DNA from: CAVORB01 sp963736235
GTDB taxonomy: Bacteria > Pseudomonadota > Gammaproteobacteria > Chromatiales > Chromatiaceae
Assembly: GCA_963736235.1 (NCBI GenBank)
Contig: CAVTOR010000012.1
Location: 62,001-126,000 of the forward strand
DNA: 64,000 bases
Reading direction: 5' to 3'
The position numbers and the translations under genes are program-made. The stretch's first letter is position 1. The number at the start of each line of letters is the position of its first letter. Shown in pieces: positions 52,415 through 60,138 of this stretch. The notes below the pieces were generated by a model. It was given only the letters and a program-made list of their open reading frames with translations, was not told the origin of the DNA and ran no database searches.

Positions 52415-52651
52415 ATGGCCGTCATCCGAAAACTAGAGAAAATCACACTTGACAAGGACAGCACACATACTGAAACCGACGCAACATACTCGATAGTTCA
52501 ATCTGAGGGGGAGTCTTATCTTCAAATAGACACGTATGGGTCGAAGGATCGAAAAATGGAAGGCAAAAAAAGCCAGTCCATACGACTGTCTACTGAAGCT
52601 ATTGATCAACTGCAATCCATAATCAAAAAAAACAAACTTGGGTCTCACTAG
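52415..52651 (+). CDS. Small conserved hypothetical protein, AT-rich
   Basis: A 78-residue protein: VIRKLEKITLDKDSTHTETD, then TYSIVQSEGESYLQIDTYGS and KKSQSIRLSTEAIDQLQSII. It resembles small proteins found near mobile DNA in many bacteria and sometimes mislabelled methionyl-tRNA formyltransferase; that function is not supported here. Base composition is clearly lower in GC than the neighbours, pointing to horizontal transfer. It sits directly downstream of nrdA and upstream of the REP/repeat block. Confidence 0.62.
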   Translation: MAVIRKLEKITLDKDSTHTETDATYSIVQSEGESYLQIDTYGSKDRKMEGKKSQSIRLSTEAIDQLQSIIKKNKLGSH

Positions 52652-52656
52652 CCCAC

Positions 52657-52686
52657 GTAGGACGCAATAGCGAAGCGTATTGCGCA
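52657..52686 (+). repeat. REP element 1
   Basis: GTAG followed by the imperfect palindrome GACGCAATAG/CGTATTGCGC. Plus orientation (GTAG first), after the AT-rich gene. GTAG heads are the recognition mark of REP-associated tyrosine transposases. Confidence 0.7.
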
Positions 52687-52768
52687 GAAACAGAAAACGA
52701 CGAACTGAAAGTTTATCGCATGATTTCGCCTCGCTCCGAACCAGTTGCCAAGATCAACGCCCTGCAGG

Positions 52769-52970
52769 CGAGGCGAGATACTTTCTTTGTGCGCACAAAG
52801 AAAGTAACCAAAGAAATCCGCCCCCTTGCCGCGACACCCTCTGCGCTTCTCGCCGTTTCCGGGGGTCGGCCGACGGCACGTCCATGTACCGACGACCGAC
52901 GCGCGCGATCCCTCGCGCGCCCCTTCGGGCTGTTAACGCAAACGGCTGCTATGCTCGACGCGGCAAAAGG
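52769..52970 (-). repeat. Diverged inverted copy (C) of the 260-bp repeat
   Basis: Aligns, as reverse complement, with copies A and B (shared words such as CTCTGCGCTTCTCG and AAAGTAACCAAAGAAA in the C orientation). It contains a perfect 28-bp palindrome at 52779-52806, centred on GTGCGCAC. Together with copy A it forms a head-to-head pair around REP2. Confidence 0.6.
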
Positions 52971-53008
52971 GAATAACGCCGCCGCTCGGCCGAAAACGGC
53001 CGGCATTC

Positions 53009-53038
53009 GGCGCAATACGCTTTGCTATTGCGCCCTAC
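53009..53038 (-). repeat. REP element 2
   Basis: On the minus strand reads GTAGGGCGCAATAGCAAAGC then GTATTGCGCC. It forms the left edge of repeat copy A. Confidence 0.7.
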
Positions 53039-53270
53039 GAGACTGCGGGCTCGACCCCCTCCCCTTCTGTCGCGCCGAGCATCGCAGGGATTTCCGGACA
53101 GGCCCGCAGGGGGCGCGCCGGGAGGGCGCGCATTCCATCGCCGGCACAGGGATCGTGCCGTCGATGGAACCCCGGAAATCCCGAGAAGCGCAGAGGTCGT
53201 CGCGACAGTGGGGCGGCCTTTTCTTTGGTGACTTTCTTTTGGCCGGGCAAAAGAAAGTCACTCGGGGCCG
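53009..53270 (+). repeat. 260-bp repeat, copy A
   Basis: 262 bp starting with REP2, then GCGCCGAGCATCGCAGGGAT and so on, ending after a perfect 12-bp hairpin GACTTTCTTTTG/CAAAAGAAAGTC (53230-53259) and CTCGGGGCCG. Nearly identical over its length to copy B. Open frames inside it are by-products of the repeat, not genes. Confidence 0.75.
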
Positions 53271-53375
53271 CGCAACGATCACGATCGGCGAGACGACTTC
53301 GAACGCGGCCACGAAACCGCACATTGCGTTCGGTGGACCTAGAGGTTCGGCTCCCCTTACACCGCGCGCCATGCG

Positions 53376-53407
53376 GCGCATTACGCCGGAGGCTATTGCG
53401 CCCTGCG
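53376..53407 (-). repeat. REP-like element 3 (variant)
   Basis: GCGCATTACGCCGGAGGCTA then TTGCGCCC; a degenerate member of the family, ending CTGCGG where the others have CTAC. Confidence 0.5.
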
Positions 53408-53452
53408 GATTCCGGTGCTCGCAGCGGTTCAAGTACACCGATTCGCGCCTTG

Positions 53453-53484
53453 GTAGGGCGCAATAGCCATAGGCGTATTGCGCC
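53453..53484 (+). repeat. REP element 4, left flank of the transposase gene
   Basis: GTAGGGCGCAATAGCC then ATAGGCGTATTGCGCC. Plus orientation, 18 bp before the transposase ATG. With REP5 it brackets the gene in inverted orientation. Confidence 0.75.
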
Positions 53485-53502
53485 GAATGAGATGGAGCCG
53501 AA

Positions 53503-54042
53503 ATGCCCGACTATCGCCGCATCCGCATACCGGGCGGCACGTACTTTTTCACGGTGAACCTGCTCGAACGATACCCGAATGATCTGCTGGTCCGACACAT
53601 TGCCGTGCTCCGAGACGCCGTCCACCGCGTACGCCGCCGGCGTCCGTTTCACGTCGACGCATGGGTCGTGCTTCCCGACCACCTGCACGCGGTCTGGACA
53701 CTCCCGCCCGGAGACGACGATTACGCGAACCGCTGGCGGACAATCAAACAGCATTTCTCGCGGGCATTGCAGCAGATCGAGCACCGATCCGAGGTCCGCA
53801 GGCGGCGCGACGAGCGGGGTATCTGGCAACGACGCTTCTGGGAGCACGCCATCCGCGACGACGCGGACTACGCGGCCCATGTCGACTACGTCCACATCAA
53901 TCCGCTCAAGCATGGATACGTCGAGCGGGTGCGGGATTGGCCTCATTCGACGTTTCTTCGCCATGTCGAGTCGGGAGTCTACCCGGTCGATTGGGCGGAT
54001 GATCCGGGCATCGGTGACATTGCGGGCGAACGGCGCGGATGA
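53503..54042 (+). CDS. REP-associated tyrosine transposase (RAYT, TnpA_REP)
   Basis: A 179-residue Y1 HUH single-strand nuclease related to IS200/IS605 transposases but domesticated with REP sequences. HUH is His60-Leu61-His62 (VVLPDHLHAVWTLP); the catalytic Tyr is Tyr129 in DYVHINPLKHGYV; WRTIKQHFSRAL and GIWQRRFWEHAIRDD are family blocks. REP4 and REP5, in opposite orientation, flank the gene within 20 bp, and copies of both REP and the 260-bp repeat surround it. Probably active in spreading REPs, with no TIRs of its own. Confidence 0.93.
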   Translation: MPDYRRIRIPGGTYFFTVNLLERYPNDLLVRHIAVLRDAVHRVRRRRPFHVDAWVVLPDHLHAVWTLPPGDDDYANRWRTIKQHFSRALQQIEHRSEVRRRRDERGIWQRRFWEHAIRDDADYAAHVDYVHINPLKHGYVERVRDWPHSTFLRHVESGVYPVDWADDPGIGDIAGERRG

Positions 54043-54047
54043 CATGC

Positions 54048-54077
54048 GGCGCAATACGCTTCGCTATTGCGCCCTAC
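54048..54077 (-). repeat. REP element 5, right flank of the transposase gene
   Basis: Minus strand: GTAGGGCGCAATAGCGAAGC then GTATTGCGCC, 5 bp after the transposase stop. It forms the left edge of repeat copy B. Confidence 0.75.
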
Positions 54078-54310
54078 GGGACGGACGGGTCGTCTCCTCC
54101 CCCTCCTGTTGCGCCGAGCATCGCAGGGATTTCCGGACAGGCCCGCAGGGGGCGCGCCGGGAAGGCGCGCATTCCATCGTCGGCACAGGGATCGTGCCGT
54201 CGATGGAACCCCGGAAATCCCGAGAAGCGCAGGGGTCGTCGCGACTGTGGGGCGGCATTTTCTTTGGTGACTTTCTTTTGGCGGGGCAAAAGAAAGCCAC
54301 TCGGGGCCGT
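54048..54310 (+). repeat. 260-bp repeat, copy B
   Basis: 263 bp, same order as copy A (REP, GCGCCGAGCATCGCAGGGAT..., hairpin GACTTTCTTTTG/CAAAAGAAAGCC at 54269-54298, TCGGGGCCG). The high identity to A suggests recent duplication or conversion. Confidence 0.75.
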
Positions 54311-54426
54311 GCATCCATCTGGATCCATGCCTCGCGGCCAATCACGGCCACGAAAGCCCACGAGGCGCCGAGTCCGGACAAGCGACTCGACGCCGATCCG
54401 ATTCCCAAAGGTGGCTCCCATGCGCC

Positions 54427-54828
54427 ATGGACAGCCTGAGCCCCGCCCTGCTGTGGGACGTCCTCAAGCACATCAGGTCCTGGCTGGCGAACCTGAGCCG
54501 CGCCGGGACCGCGCGCAAGGAGGAGTCGAAGAAGGCCCTGCGCGGTGTCGTCAAGGCAGCCAGGGAGACCGCGGCCTACACGCGCCGCATGCAGGACACC
54601 GGCAGCCGGGAGCACGGCACGGAAGGCCGGTTGGCGGTCCTCTGGACCGACCTGGGCTTCGCCCTGCAGGATCTCGGCATCGCAAAGCTTGCCAAACGCT
54701 GCCAGATCAGCGGCAAGCAATGGTCCGAGCCGGGTTTTTACGACGAGGCCTTTGTCGAAAAGGCCGACATCAGCCTGGAGCGCATGGAGGCGGTGGCGAT
54801 GGAGATATTGCACGAGATCGAGGATTGA
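54427..54828 (+). CDS. Hypothetical helical protein
   Basis: A 133-residue protein with mostly helical, charged sequence (LKHIRSWLANLSRAGTARKE; RLAVLWTDLGFALQDLGIAK). No signal peptide or membrane helix, and no family recognised. The C-terminal half ends in an acidic stretch (ISLERMEAVAMEILHEIED). It lies just after repeat copy B and 58 bp before the pRiA4b ORF-3-like gene; the two may be co-transcribed. Confidence 0.6.
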   Translation: MDSLSPALLWDVLKHIRSWLANLSRAGTARKEESKKALRGVVKAARETAAYTRRMQDTGSREHGTEGRLAVLWTDLGFALQDLGIAKLAKRCQISGKQWSEPGFYDEAFVEKADISLERMEAVAMEILHEIED

Positions 54829-54886
54829 CCAGGACAGCGCCGCACCAGCGCCGCGGGCTCGACGAACAAGCGAGGTGACGAAGGAC

Positions 54887-55462
54887 ATGACTGCACAGCA
54901 AGAGTACATCTACCAGGTCAAGGTGACACTGACGGGCTCCTCGCCGCCGATCTGGAGACGGCTCCTCGTGCCGGGCCAGATTCCGCTCGCCCAACTCCAC
55001 GACGTCCTGCAGATCGGCATGGGCTGGACCGACTCCCACATGCACCAGTTCGAGAAGAACGGGCGTCTGTTCAGAATGCCGCTGCACGACTGGGACTTCG
55101 AGCCGGTGCTCGACGAGCGCAGCACCCGGCTGAACAAGCTGTTGCGGCGCGAGAAGGACTGGCTGCGTTACGAATACGACTTCGGCGACGGGTGGGAGCA
55201 CCGCGTCACGCTGGAAAAGGTCCTGCCCTACGACCCGGGGGTCGCAACACCGATCTGCATCAAGGCGAAGGGCGCCTGCCCGCCGGAGGATATTGGGGGT
55301 CTGTGGGGCTACTACGCGGCGCGGGAGGCGTGGAAAGACCCCGCGCACCCGGACCACGCCGAGGTCCGGGAGAGGTTCGACCAGGACACGCTGTTTCCAA
55401 GTGACCCTGACGTCGCGGAGGTGAACGGGCTGCTGAGCACCTGTTTCGAGCAGGCGGCCTGA
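54887..55462 (+). CDS. Plasmid pRiA4b ORF-3-like family protein
   Basis: A 191-residue protein: YQVKVTLTGSSPPIWRRLLV, LAQLHDVLQIGMGWTDSHMH, YEYDFGDGWEHRVTLEKVL and CPPEDIGGLWGYY are the diagnostic blocks of this family, common on plasmids and genomic islands; its function is unknown. ATG 54887 follows CGAAGGAC. The presence of a plasmid-associated family in the nrdA-nrdB gap supports an insertion history. Confidence 0.88.
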   Translation: MTAQQEYIYQVKVTLTGSSPPIWRRLLVPGQIPLAQLHDVLQIGMGWTDSHMHQFEKNGRLFRMPLHDWDFEPVLDERSTRLNKLLRREKDWLRYEYDFGDGWEHRVTLEKVLPYDPGVATPICIKAKGACPPEDIGGLWGYYAAREAWKDPAHPDHAEVRERFDQDTLFPSDPDVAEVNGLLSTCFEQAA

Positions 55463-55561
55463 GCCGGGAGGCGCTCCGAAAACCGGCGTCACCGGCACCA
55501 GAACCGGTGACGGGACGAAAAGAGACCGAAAAACCAAACAAAGACGAAGAGGTGGATGAAG

Positions 55562-55933
55562 ATGGCTGACGCGCAATTCGACCTGATCGAGACCTACGAC
55601 ACGGCACCGCAGAGCGATTGGTTCCACTACTGCCAGGAGACCGCGAAACCCTACGTGGTGGTGCGCACCGCCGAGAACACCGCCGACGTCATGTGGGATT
55701 ACGTCACCCTGCCCCCGACATACGACCATGTGCTGTTCGAGAAGGGCGGGCAGATCCAGGAGCAGGCCATCGCCATCTTCGAGCGGCACGCGTCCAAGGA
55801 TTCGAGCGTCCGCGCCAAACCGACCGTGGTCTTCTTCGACAACCTGCCGATCGAGAAGGCGAAGCTGGCCGCCAAAGAGCTCTATACCCTGATCGAGTCC
55901 CTGTTCAACGAACGGGAGCCGTCACTGCAATAG
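55562..55933 (+). CDS. Hypothetical protein
   Basis: A 123-residue soluble protein: FDLIETYDTAPQSDWFHYCQ, then VMWDYVTLPPTYDHVLFEKG and VVFFDNLPIEKAKLAAKELY. Compact alpha/beta pattern, no signal peptide, family not recognised. The start could be ATG 55556 or 55562; the latter has better spacing from GAGGTGG. It ends 58 bp before nrdB and may be part of its transcript. Confidence 0.6.
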   Translation: MADAQFDLIETYDTAPQSDWFHYCQETAKPYVVVRTAENTADVMWDYVTLPPTYDHVLFEKGGQIQEQAIAIFERHASKDSSVRAKPTVVFFDNLPIEKAKLAAKELYTLIESLFNEREPSLQ

Positions 55934-55991
55934 ACATCCCCGGACGCCGGAACCGCAACCAGACAGGCACGACGACAGAGGTAGATACGAG

Positions 55992-57374
55992 ATGTTGAAT
56001 TGGGACGACCCCCTCGCCATCCCCACGCCCAACGCCAAGGCGAAGCCGCAAGCGAAGCTTTCGGGCGAAGATGCGCACTGGTTCCAGCAGGAGTCCGCGC
56101 CGCGGCTCCAGAGCGCGATCCGCGCCCACGATACGGGAAAACACGTTCGCCCGGGGCGGGGGGTGGTGGCCAACGAGGTGCTGATGGCCAGCGCAGGGCG
56201 CGCGCCCGTGGTCGATCCCAAACCCGCCCAGGTGCAGCCGGACCTCGGCATGGACGACCCCGACTTTCCCGCTGCGACCGCCCCGCCGGCGCGGCACGAG
56301 TTCGACGAGTGTGCCGAGGGCGGGGCAACCGGTCTCGAGAGCCTGGAGATGGGGGCGGGCCGGGTGCGGGTGGACGACAAGAAGATCATCAACTGCCACG
56401 CAGACCTCAACCAGCTGGTCCCGTTCAAGTACGACTGGGCGTGGCAGAAGTACCTGGACGCCTGCGCCAACCACTGGATGCCGCAGGAAATCAACATGAA
56501 CGCGGACATCGCCCTGTGGAAGAACCCCGACGGGCTCACCGAGGACGAGCGCACCATCATCAAGCGCAACCTCGGCTTCTTCTCCACCGCCGATTCACTG
56601 GTCGCCAACAACCTGGTGCTCGCCGTCTACCGCCACATCTCCAACCCCGAATGCCGCCAGTACCTGCTGCGTCAGGCCTTCGAGGAGGCCCTGCACACCC
56701 ACGCCTACCAGTACGTGGTCGAGAGCCTCGGGCTCGACGAGGGGGAGATCTTCAACATGTACCGGGAGGTGCCGGCTGTAGCCAAGAAAGCGGAGTGGGC
56801 CCTGCCCTACACCCAGTACCTCGCGGACCCCCACTTCCACACCGGCACCCCGGAGAACGACCAGAAGCTGCTGCGGGAACTGGTCGCCTTCTACCTGATC
56901 TTCGAGGGCATCTTCTTCTACGTCGGCTTCGTGCAGATCCTGAGCATGGGCCGGCGCAACAAGATGACCGGCACCGCCGAGCAGTTCCAGTACATCCTGC
57001 GCGACGAGTCCATGCACATGAACTTCGGCATCGACGTCATCAACCAGATCAAGATCGAGAACCCGCACCTGTGGACCGAGTCCTTTAAGGGCGAGCTGGT
57101 CGACATGATCCGCGACGCCGTGGCCCTGGAGGCCCGGTACGCCCACGACACCATGCCGCGCGGGGTGCTGGGACTGAACGCCCCCATGTTCGAGGAGTAC
57201 CTGCACTTCATCGCCAACCGGCGCTGCGCCCAGATCGGCCTGCCCGAGCAGTACCCCGGCGCGACCAACCCCTTCCCCTGGATGTCCGAGGTGCTGGATC
57301 TCAAGAAGGAGAAGAACTTCTTCGAGACCCGCGTGACCGAGTACCAGACCGGCGGTACGCTCAATTGGGATTGA
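55992..57374 (+). CDS. nrdB: NrdB, class Ia ribonucleotide reductase small subunit with N-terminal insert
   Basis: The radical-generating diiron subunit. FEEALHTHAYQYVVES supplies the E-x-x-H ligands and the radical Tyr (E+7), FEGIFFYVGF a further Glu, and RDESMHMNFG the second E-x-x-H. It ends TEYQTGGTLNWD. The 460 residues exceed the usual 350-380: after MLNWDDPL there are about 115 extra residues (Pro/Ala-rich, acidic) before GRVRVDDKKIINCHADLNQL, where most relatives begin soon after the start. The insert does not resemble an ATP-cone. No frameshift is seen. Confidence 0.93.
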   Translation: MLNWDDPLAIPTPNAKAKPQAKLSGEDAHWFQQESAPRLQSAIRAHDTGKHVRPGRGVVANEVLMASAGRAPVVDPKPAQVQPDLGMDDPDFPAATAPPARHEFDECAEGGATGLESLEMGAGRVRVDDKKIINCHADLNQLVPFKYDWAWQKYLDACANHWMPQEINMNADIALWKNPDGLTEDERTIIKRNLGFFSTADSLVANNLVLAVYRHISNPECRQYLLRQAFEEALHTHAYQYVVESLGLDEGEIFNMYREVPAVAKKAEWALPYTQYLADPHFHTGTPENDQKLLRELVAFYLIFEGIFFYVGFVQILSMGRRNKMTGTAEQFQYILRDESMHMNFGIDVINQIKIENPHLWTESFKGELVDMIRDAVALEARYAHDTMPRGVLGLNAPMFEEYLHFIANRRCAQIGLPEQYPGATNPFPWMSEVLDLKKEKNFFETRVTEYQTGGTLNWD

Positions 57375-57490
57375 TCCGGGCGATGCCTCCCCTTCGAGGA
57401 GCTCTGGGCGATGTATGATGCTTCCGATATCCGCTGGCGGACCGGGACCGCGCCGCGCCCGGCATCCAAACCTCTGGAGGTTAGCAGTAG

Positions 57491-57898
57491 ATGATGCTCA
57501 AACTGGTCCGCGAAGGCCTCGGACGGATCCTCGTACTCGTCGATTACCTGACCAGCCCGCGGCCGATGCAACGCGGCAAGGCGGAGCAGATCGCCGCGGA
57601 AGAGGCAGCACAGGCACTGGCCCTGTACCATTACCACGCCTGCCCCTTCTGCATCCGTACGCGCCGGGCGATTCGCCGCCTGAATATCCTGATCGAGCTG
57701 CGCGACGCCCAGAACGACCCAAACCACCGGACGGCCCTGCTGTCCGAGGGCGGCAAGATTCAGGTGCCCTGCCTGCGGATCGCAGGGCCTGAAGGGACAA
57801 GGTGGCTGTATGAATCCCGGGATATCGTCGGATTCCTCAACGCCAGATTCGGCGCGGTGGCAACCGGGGCTGGTTCGGCGGTCAGGGAAACCTCCTAG
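57491..57898 (+). CDS. Glutaredoxin-like protein
   Basis: A 135-residue protein whose glutaredoxin domain begins about residue 43 (LALYHYHACPFCIRTRRAIRRL; Cys-Pro-Phe-Cys) and continues with IQVPCLRI (cis-Pro) and WLYESRDIVGFLNARF. About 40 residues precede the domain (MMLKLVREGLGRILVLVDYL), possibly a membrane-associated helix. ATG 57491 follows GGAGG. Lying directly after nrdB, it is a plausible electron donor for ribonucleotide reductase. Confidence 0.86.
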   Translation: MMLKLVREGLGRILVLVDYLTSPRPMQRGKAEQIAAEEAAQALALYHYHACPFCIRTRRAIRRLNILIELRDAQNDPNHRTALLSEGGKIQVPCLRIAGPEGTRWLYESRDIVGFLNARFGAVATGAGSAVRETS

Positions 57899-58088
57899 AA
57901 CTAGCGAACAGAAAAGTGCTGATCAATTCAGCGTCTCCAACAGAGGAAGCGAACGACGAGCGTCAATGCGGTTTCTCAGTACCTGCGGAGACAATGATTG
58001 AACCGAAGCGGATTCGAACCCGACTAGACCTGGGCAGGAACGCAGTGCCTCGACGAACGGCTGATGACCACTAAACGGGGGCCAACCC

Positions 58089-58892
58089 ATGCGCCTTGAA
58101 CCGAATCCGAACACGCATCCGCGACTGCTGCGAAAAGCGGCCCTCCCGGAAGAGCTCGCGGTCGAACCCAAGGCAAAGGGGGGCCAGAAGCGCGGCTCCG
58201 CGAAGGCACCGGCTTCACTCGAATCACCCGGACCCGCCGCCTCGGCAGCACCGGGCCAAGGAAGCCGCGACAGCCGCTTCATCGACCCCGTGCACCTCGA
58301 TGAACGCCAGAAATCGGAAATCTGCAAGGCGCTGAAGCGAAAACAGGTCGGGGACGAGATGGGCCGGCAGATCTTCGTCGCAGCGGTGGAGTACCAGTTG
58401 AGCGCCTTCTCCGATCAGCTGGTCCGCGGCGACGTCCCTGCGCCGGCGCAGACGCCTGCACCACGGGATCGGGGGCTCGAACAGATTCTGCTCGCCGTCG
58501 AGGAACAGGCGCGCTTGCTCTCGGATCTGCTGCTGCAGATCCCGCAGCCATCCAAACCGGGCCTTCTCCGCGTCCTTACCGCGCAGGACGAGCGCGGACG
58601 CGCGTACGACGAGCACTACCTGAGCGAGTTGGTCTGCGAAATCGACCGCCTGCGGAACGCCTGCGGGACCATGACCGCGGTAACGGAGACGCCGCAGCCC
58701 GGACCGGATCCGGAGAGCAGCCGAGGCTTCGTTCATCAGCTTGCCGACGTCTTCTCAGAGTGCTTCGAGCAGACGCCGACGGCTGCGGAAGACGGTCCCT
58801 TCCGGGCCTGCCTGATGGTGCTGGGGGAGTACACCGGCTTGTTGATCGGACACGAGCCGGACTTCATCGCCCACGCCATCGATCAGGATTGA
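58089..58892 (+). CDS. Hypothetical protein
   Basis: A 267-residue soluble protein. Residues 1-65 are Pro/Ala/Lys-rich and probably disordered; the rest is helical (LDERQKSEICKALKRKQVGD; LEQILLAVEEQARLLSDLLL; LGEYTGLLIGHEPDFIAHAI). No family recognised, no membrane segment. A zinc-ribbon gene follows after 59 bp. Confidence 0.55.
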   Translation: MRLEPNPNTHPRLLRKAALPEELAVEPKAKGGQKRGSAKAPASLESPGPAASAAPGQGSRDSRFIDPVHLDERQKSEICKALKRKQVGDEMGRQIFVAAVEYQLSAFSDQLVRGDVPAPAQTPAPRDRGLEQILLAVEEQARLLSDLLLQIPQPSKPGLLRVLTAQDERGRAYDEHYLSELVCEIDRLRNACGTMTAVTETPQPGPDPESSRGFVHQLADVFSECFEQTPTAAEDGPFRACLMVLGEYTGLLIGHEPDFIAHAIDQD

Positions 58893-58951
58893 ACCTGGCA
58901 CCGCCACAGAACAGCCAATCGACACAACTCGACCGTAGGGGAAAAGCGACG

Positions 58952-59155
58952 ATGTACTACTGTCCGCGCTGCCAGAGCCCGATGATCCTGACCGAACGCT
59001 CGGACCAGCCCGGCTCCACCCAGACTTGGTACCAATGTCCCACCTGTAGCGGCCAACGTCTGGTGTCAGTCGACACGCGCCGCTCCTCGCTCGGCAACGA
59101 GCGTTCTCAGCGATCAGCACTCTTCGCGCGCTCGTTCGGGGAGATTGGCGCCTAA
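58952..59155 (+). CDS. Small zinc-ribbon protein
   Basis: A 67-residue protein with two Cys pairs, CPRC (4-7) and CPTC (29-32), spaced as in a zinc ribbon, followed by a basic Ser/Arg-rich tail. AGGGGAAAA precedes the ATG. Could bind nucleic acid; no family assigned. Confidence 0.6.
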   Translation: MYYCPRCQSPMILTERSDQPGSTQTWYQCPTCSGQRLVSVDTRRSSLGNERSQRSALFARSFGEIGA

Positions 59156-59220
59156 CGGGGACCTTGGGTTTGCAAGCTACCTTCAATCGATCATTCCGCT
59201 CGTCGGGCTGTGCCTTCCGG

Positions 59221-59272
59221 GTGAGGCCGGAGAAACTCTGTCGGGTATAGACGACAGTTTTCTCCTACTCAC
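59221..59272 (+). other. Long imperfect hairpin
   Basis: GTGAG (59221-59225) pairs with CTCAC, GGAGAAA with TTTCTCC, and CTGTCG (59238-59243) with CGACAG (59252-59257). It lies 65 bp after the zinc-ribbon stop and could be a processing or termination structure, or part of an RNA. Confidence 0.45.
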
Positions 59273-59333
59273 GTCGAACACGCGCCCGGTTTGTCAGCAG
59301 AATCAAGCGCCTTAGCTTCTGGCGCGATCCTTG

Positions 59334-59349
59334 TGTGATATTTTTCACG
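59334..59349. promoter_or_regulatory. CRP-like palindrome 1
   Basis: TGTGA-TATTTT-TCACG matches the CRP/Vfr TGTGA-N6-TCACA consensus at 9 of 10 defined bases. No well-placed -10 element was found for it. Confidence 0.4.
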
Positions 59350-59400
59350 TGCGTACTGTCTGGATCCTCCGGATGGGGCGCACGTGAGTCCCTCGCTTTG

Positions 59401-59438
59401 AAAGCCGCCTGCTCCCAATGGATCAGCGGCTTTTTTTT
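59401..59438 (+). terminator. Rho-independent terminator
   Basis: AAAGCCGC (59401-59408) pairs with GCGGCTTT (from 59426), followed by eight T residues in all. No CDS ends just upstream, so it may terminate an RNA made from the 59.2-59.4 kb segment. Confidence 0.65.
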
Positions 59439-59463
59439 GCCTCCTTGAATGTGAGTGGTTTTT

Positions 59464-59479
59464 TGTGACCCGCTTCACA
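59464..59479 (+). promoter_or_regulatory. CRP-like palindrome 2
   Basis: TGTGA-CCCGCT-TCACA is a perfect consensus site, centred at 59471.5, inside a larger palindrome with T6/A7 arms. A -10-like CAATAT lies at 59501-59506, exactly where a class II CRP promoter (site at -41.5) would place it, predicting a start near 59513. Confidence 0.5.
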
Positions 59480-59512
59480 AAAAAACTCGCGATTGCATCG
59501 CAATATGTACCG

Positions 59513-59691
59513 TGACGCTCGCAATCAGGGATGGGGTGTCTCTGGCAGGTCTCGACCGACGACGAGACTATCGTCCGCGCTAATCGCGGGCCAGACAGAG
59601 AACTCAAAGCGAGGGACATCCGGAATAACGCCAACAAAACGTAACGCAGAAGTTCGTCGCCGGGCCTGAATGGCCCGGCGACCTTTTATTT
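59513..59691 (+). ncRNA. Candidate small RNA
   Basis: Bounded by a predicted class II CRP-type promoter and a strong terminator, with no convincing reading frame. The predicted transcript is about 180 nt. It includes TCAAAGCGAGGGAC (59604-59617), perfectly complementary to GTCCCTCGCTTTGA at 59388-59401 in the segment just upstream. Existence is inferred from signals only. Confidence 0.4.
59656..59691 (+). terminator. Strong rho-independent terminator
   Basis: Perfect 11-bp stem GTCGCCGGGCC/GGCCCGGCGAC (59656-59666, 59672-59682) with a 5-nt loop, followed by CTTTTATTT. Confidence 0.8.
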
Positions 59692-59719
59692 CCCCCTCAC
59701 CTCCAGACTCGAAAACTCC

Positions 59720-60052
59720 CTATCCCGGCGCTTGTCCGCAACAGGGATCGACGGCGCGCGTCTGAAGCGTCGGCAGGGTCTCGTACAGAGCGGTGCAGAT
59801 CCGCGCGACGAAAGACGCTGAGGCATGAGCGGGTTTGTGCTTCAGCACCGATGCCAACTCCGAGCGGATCCAAGGCATCGGGAAATAGACCTCACCGCCA
59901 TACTGGCGTCCCACGACTCCGGCATGCATGGCGCAGCCGCAAGCCGCCTCGGCGCCCAGTGGGTGAAGAGAGGCGTGGACGAGAAGTCCCCCGTCGGACG
60001 CGATGCCGACGACAACCGAAGGATGGGTTGAGTCGACCCAGTCAATATCCAT
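59720..60052 (-). CDS. Hypothetical protein
   Basis: A 110-residue frame: MDIDWVDSTHPSVVVGIASD, GGLLVHASLHPLGAEAACGC and GEVYFPMPWIRSELASVLKH. It reads like a real soluble protein, but the ribosome site is weak and no family is recognised. Five cysteines are present. A CRP-like palindrome lies about 90 bp upstream. Confidence 0.42.
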   Translation of the reverse strand: MDIDWVDSTHPSVVVGIASDGGLLVHASLHPLGAEAACGCAMHAGVVGRQYGGEVYFPMPWIRSELASVLKHKPAHASASFVARICTALYETLPTLQTRAVDPCCGQAPG

Positions 60053-60138
60053 GAGATCGCCCCCGATCGGTGGATGCCGGTTTCCTGGTCAGGCCAAGAC
60101 GAGCCTGTTCCTCGGATACCGCGATCGGCTGCCCAGAA

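Noticed and set aside
53035..54054. Long minus-strand open frame through the transposase and repeat copy A
   Set aside because: It is antisense to the RAYT gene and to repeats; its protein has no family pattern and partly repeats what is read in copy B.
54064..54909. Minus-strand open frame over repeat copy B and the next gene
   Set aside because: It arises from the repeat and the antisense of a better-supported plus-strand gene.
57994..58085. tRNA-like GGTTCGAATCC on the minus strand
   Set aside because: The flanking bases do not form a 5-bp T-stem, and no acceptor, D or anticodon stem can be drawn around it.
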